Source of the DNA: an uncultured Saprospiraceae bacterium
GTDB lineage: Bacteria; Bacteroidota; Bacteroidia; Chitinophagales; Saprospiraceae
Length of the DNA: 7,884 nt
Direction of reading: 5' to 3'
NCBI GenBank assembly: GCA_937952155.1
Contig: CALFYH010000081.1
Span: 1 to 7,884 of the forward strand
Shown here: positions 7,801 to 7,884 of the stretch, one piece after another
Position numbering within the stretch: the first letter of the stretch is position 1
Layout of the letters: each line of letters opens with the position of its first letter
Notes under the pieces: model-generated
Told to the model about the DNA's origin: nothing
The model's input: the letters and a program-made list of their open reading frames with translations, nothing else
Database searches by the model: none
Program-made: the position numbers and the translations under genes

Positions 7801-7884
7801 GCAAAATCTGAAGTCATAACCAAAATAGATACACTAACTAAAGGTATCGTGACTGATTCACTGAAGCAAAAAGCCAAAGATGCA
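4873..7884 (+). CDS. AsmA-like envelope protein, 3' end cut by the window
   Basis: The frame runs 1004 codons from ATG at 4873 to the right edge without a stop, so the C-terminus is missing. A short basic start (MKNFKKVLKYF) precedes one membrane helix (about 12-30). This gives the AsmA-family topology: N-terminal inner-membrane anchor and a very long periplasmic part. The body is rich in alternating beta strands. It has an AsmA-type N-terminal region (the run VEAHVTFHDANLSLFSSFPD from 45, then VRVSIDSLNVTG) and a C-terminal AsmA-like region (about 700-900, with SGFLETLQGTLKGFNPLGQL and later LNVKMTGNIKNPKFKITP). The last ~95 residues are a Lys/Glu/Ala-rich helical tail. AsmA/TamB/YhdP relatives are implicated in phospholipid movement between membranes and outer-membrane homeostasis. 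Applying that role here is inference. It is transcribed divergently from corA. Family confidence is good; the exact subgroup is unknown. Confidence 0.88.
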   Translation, partial: MKNFKKVLKYFGFALIGLVIGGLLLPYVFKDKLMAYLKENINKNVEAHVTFHDANLSLFSSFPDVRVSIDSLNVTGIDDFDGIVLYKAVKTNIDISLPSLLGSGKTPKINSILLKQPEINIIVLDSLRANYLITAQDTTQQQSSNYQLQLDEYAIEDGKISYNDHTMNLFVSMDNVNHSGKGDFTQDVFDLTTKTKADKLTVEFDGIKYLKNASTDLIAGFNINFPESKYTLLDNKLRINELDVNGQGFVQLKGDDMITDFTFSTASETFQSLLSMIPNAYTADFKDVKTQGKASFKGIIKGVYNEKMNKMPAFDVDIKVDNGYVKYPGMPMAVSDIFADMKIKASRSDYKDMQINIPAFKMKLDKDAISGRLLANNLTGDQKVEGFLKGTLNLQNLATIFPMEEGMKVSGTMACDIDFKAKMSDVNAENYEAIAFKGNAEAKNIKYQSKGMPVISLPYAKAAASPQKIEFSGDNMQLGKSDLTLAASIQNPLAAFSTEKNVAIDINSKSKLFDMNEWMTETPAETTANSQSTYMADEKLLQNSKMNVNAEFDKILMNEYVLDKLKVAGSIAANSIKIDQFTTMIGENDVSVSGIVANGYNYFFGNGVLKGDIRMTSNNFDANKFMSAETSKTAEPLTVIPVPANVDIQINTNIKNLTYTNLNLKDFSGILQVANQEVALKDVKTNTLGGTISLDGLYGTKDLAAPDFSVKLDLSKIKYVEAIKKIEMLQKAAPIAAYIDGFFNTTLVMKGKLGAEMTPDLSTLDASGFLETLQGTLKGFNPLGQLSDKLGIKEINEVNFLNTKNWFEIAQGFVELKEYKKVIKDIDMTISGKHGFGKDMDYNIDLIIPRELLKKNKITGTAELGLSMIEKEASKLGINIDQGPNIFLNVKMTGNIKNPKFKITPKTGSGTSAGSVIESKVNETVATVKDSISKEIKKQEAKLKDTITKRVNQEVENAKSKAEEAARKALDSIKSRAKSEVITKIDTLTKGIVTDSLKQKAKDA
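7660..7872 (+). repeat. Degenerate amphipathic repeat in the tail of the AsmA-like protein
   Basis: The motif Asp-[Ser/Thr]-[Ile/Leu]-x-[Lys/Ser] recurs at residues 930 (DSISK), 945 (DTITK), 971 (DSIKS), 986 (DTLTK) and 995 (DSLKQ). The first two and the next two are each 15 residues apart, and the pairs are offset by 41. The intervening residues are Lys/Glu/Ala-rich, predicting long amphipathic or coiled-coil helices. The DNA copies differ at many positions, so this is an old protein-level repeat and not a recent DNA duplication. Confidence 0.5.

Overview
The window looks like a piece of a Bacteroidota chromosome, probably from the Saprospiria/Chitinophagia side of the phylum. That placement is inferred from gene content and was not tested. 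The DNA is AT-rich. Two sites match the Bacteroidota-type -7 promoter box TAnnTTTG exactly, and Shine-Dalgarno sequences are mostly absent. The gene families (LepB with an extra N-terminal membrane domain and large insertions, a DUF1573 protein, YtxJ, a large AsmA-like protein) are typical of the phylum. No mobile element, CRISPR array, tRNA or rRNA was seen. The content reads as chromosomal housekeeping genes.

Layout, left to right. (1) 1-15 may be the last codons of an upstream gene. It is followed by lepB (31-1653, +), the type I signal peptidase. (2) 1654-1874 is a 221-bp AT-rich spacer with a good promoter box at 1829-1836. (3) A tightly packed + strand group follows: a 48-residue lipoprotein (1875-2021), ytxJ (2024-2392) two bases later, and mnmD (2367-3038), which overlaps ytxJ by 26 bp. 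(4) After 88 bp comes a secreted DUF1573 protein (3127-3615), closed by a strong hairpin and T-run at 3629-3683. (5) A CorA-type metal transporter lies convergently on the - strand (3675-4619), with its own promoter at 4690-4721. (6) A 253-bp divergent spacer leads to a large AsmA-like protein (4873 to the right edge, + strand). It is open for at least 1004 codons and truncated by the window.

Functionally, much of the content concerns the cell envelope: signal peptide removal (LepB), a lipoprotein and a secreted DUF1573 protein that would use export pathways, an inner-membrane metal channel (CorA), and an AsmA-like protein of the type linked to lipid transport or outer-membrane homeostasis. 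YtxJ (bacillithiol-linked thiol chemistry) and MnmD (tRNA wobble-uridine methylation) are cytoplasmic. Their coupling to the tiny lipoprotein is the most interesting arrangement here. I found no clear sign of an undescribed multi-gene system. The best leads are the small GYGCP lipoprotein and its coupling to ytxJ, and the repeated amphipathic tail of the AsmA-like protein.
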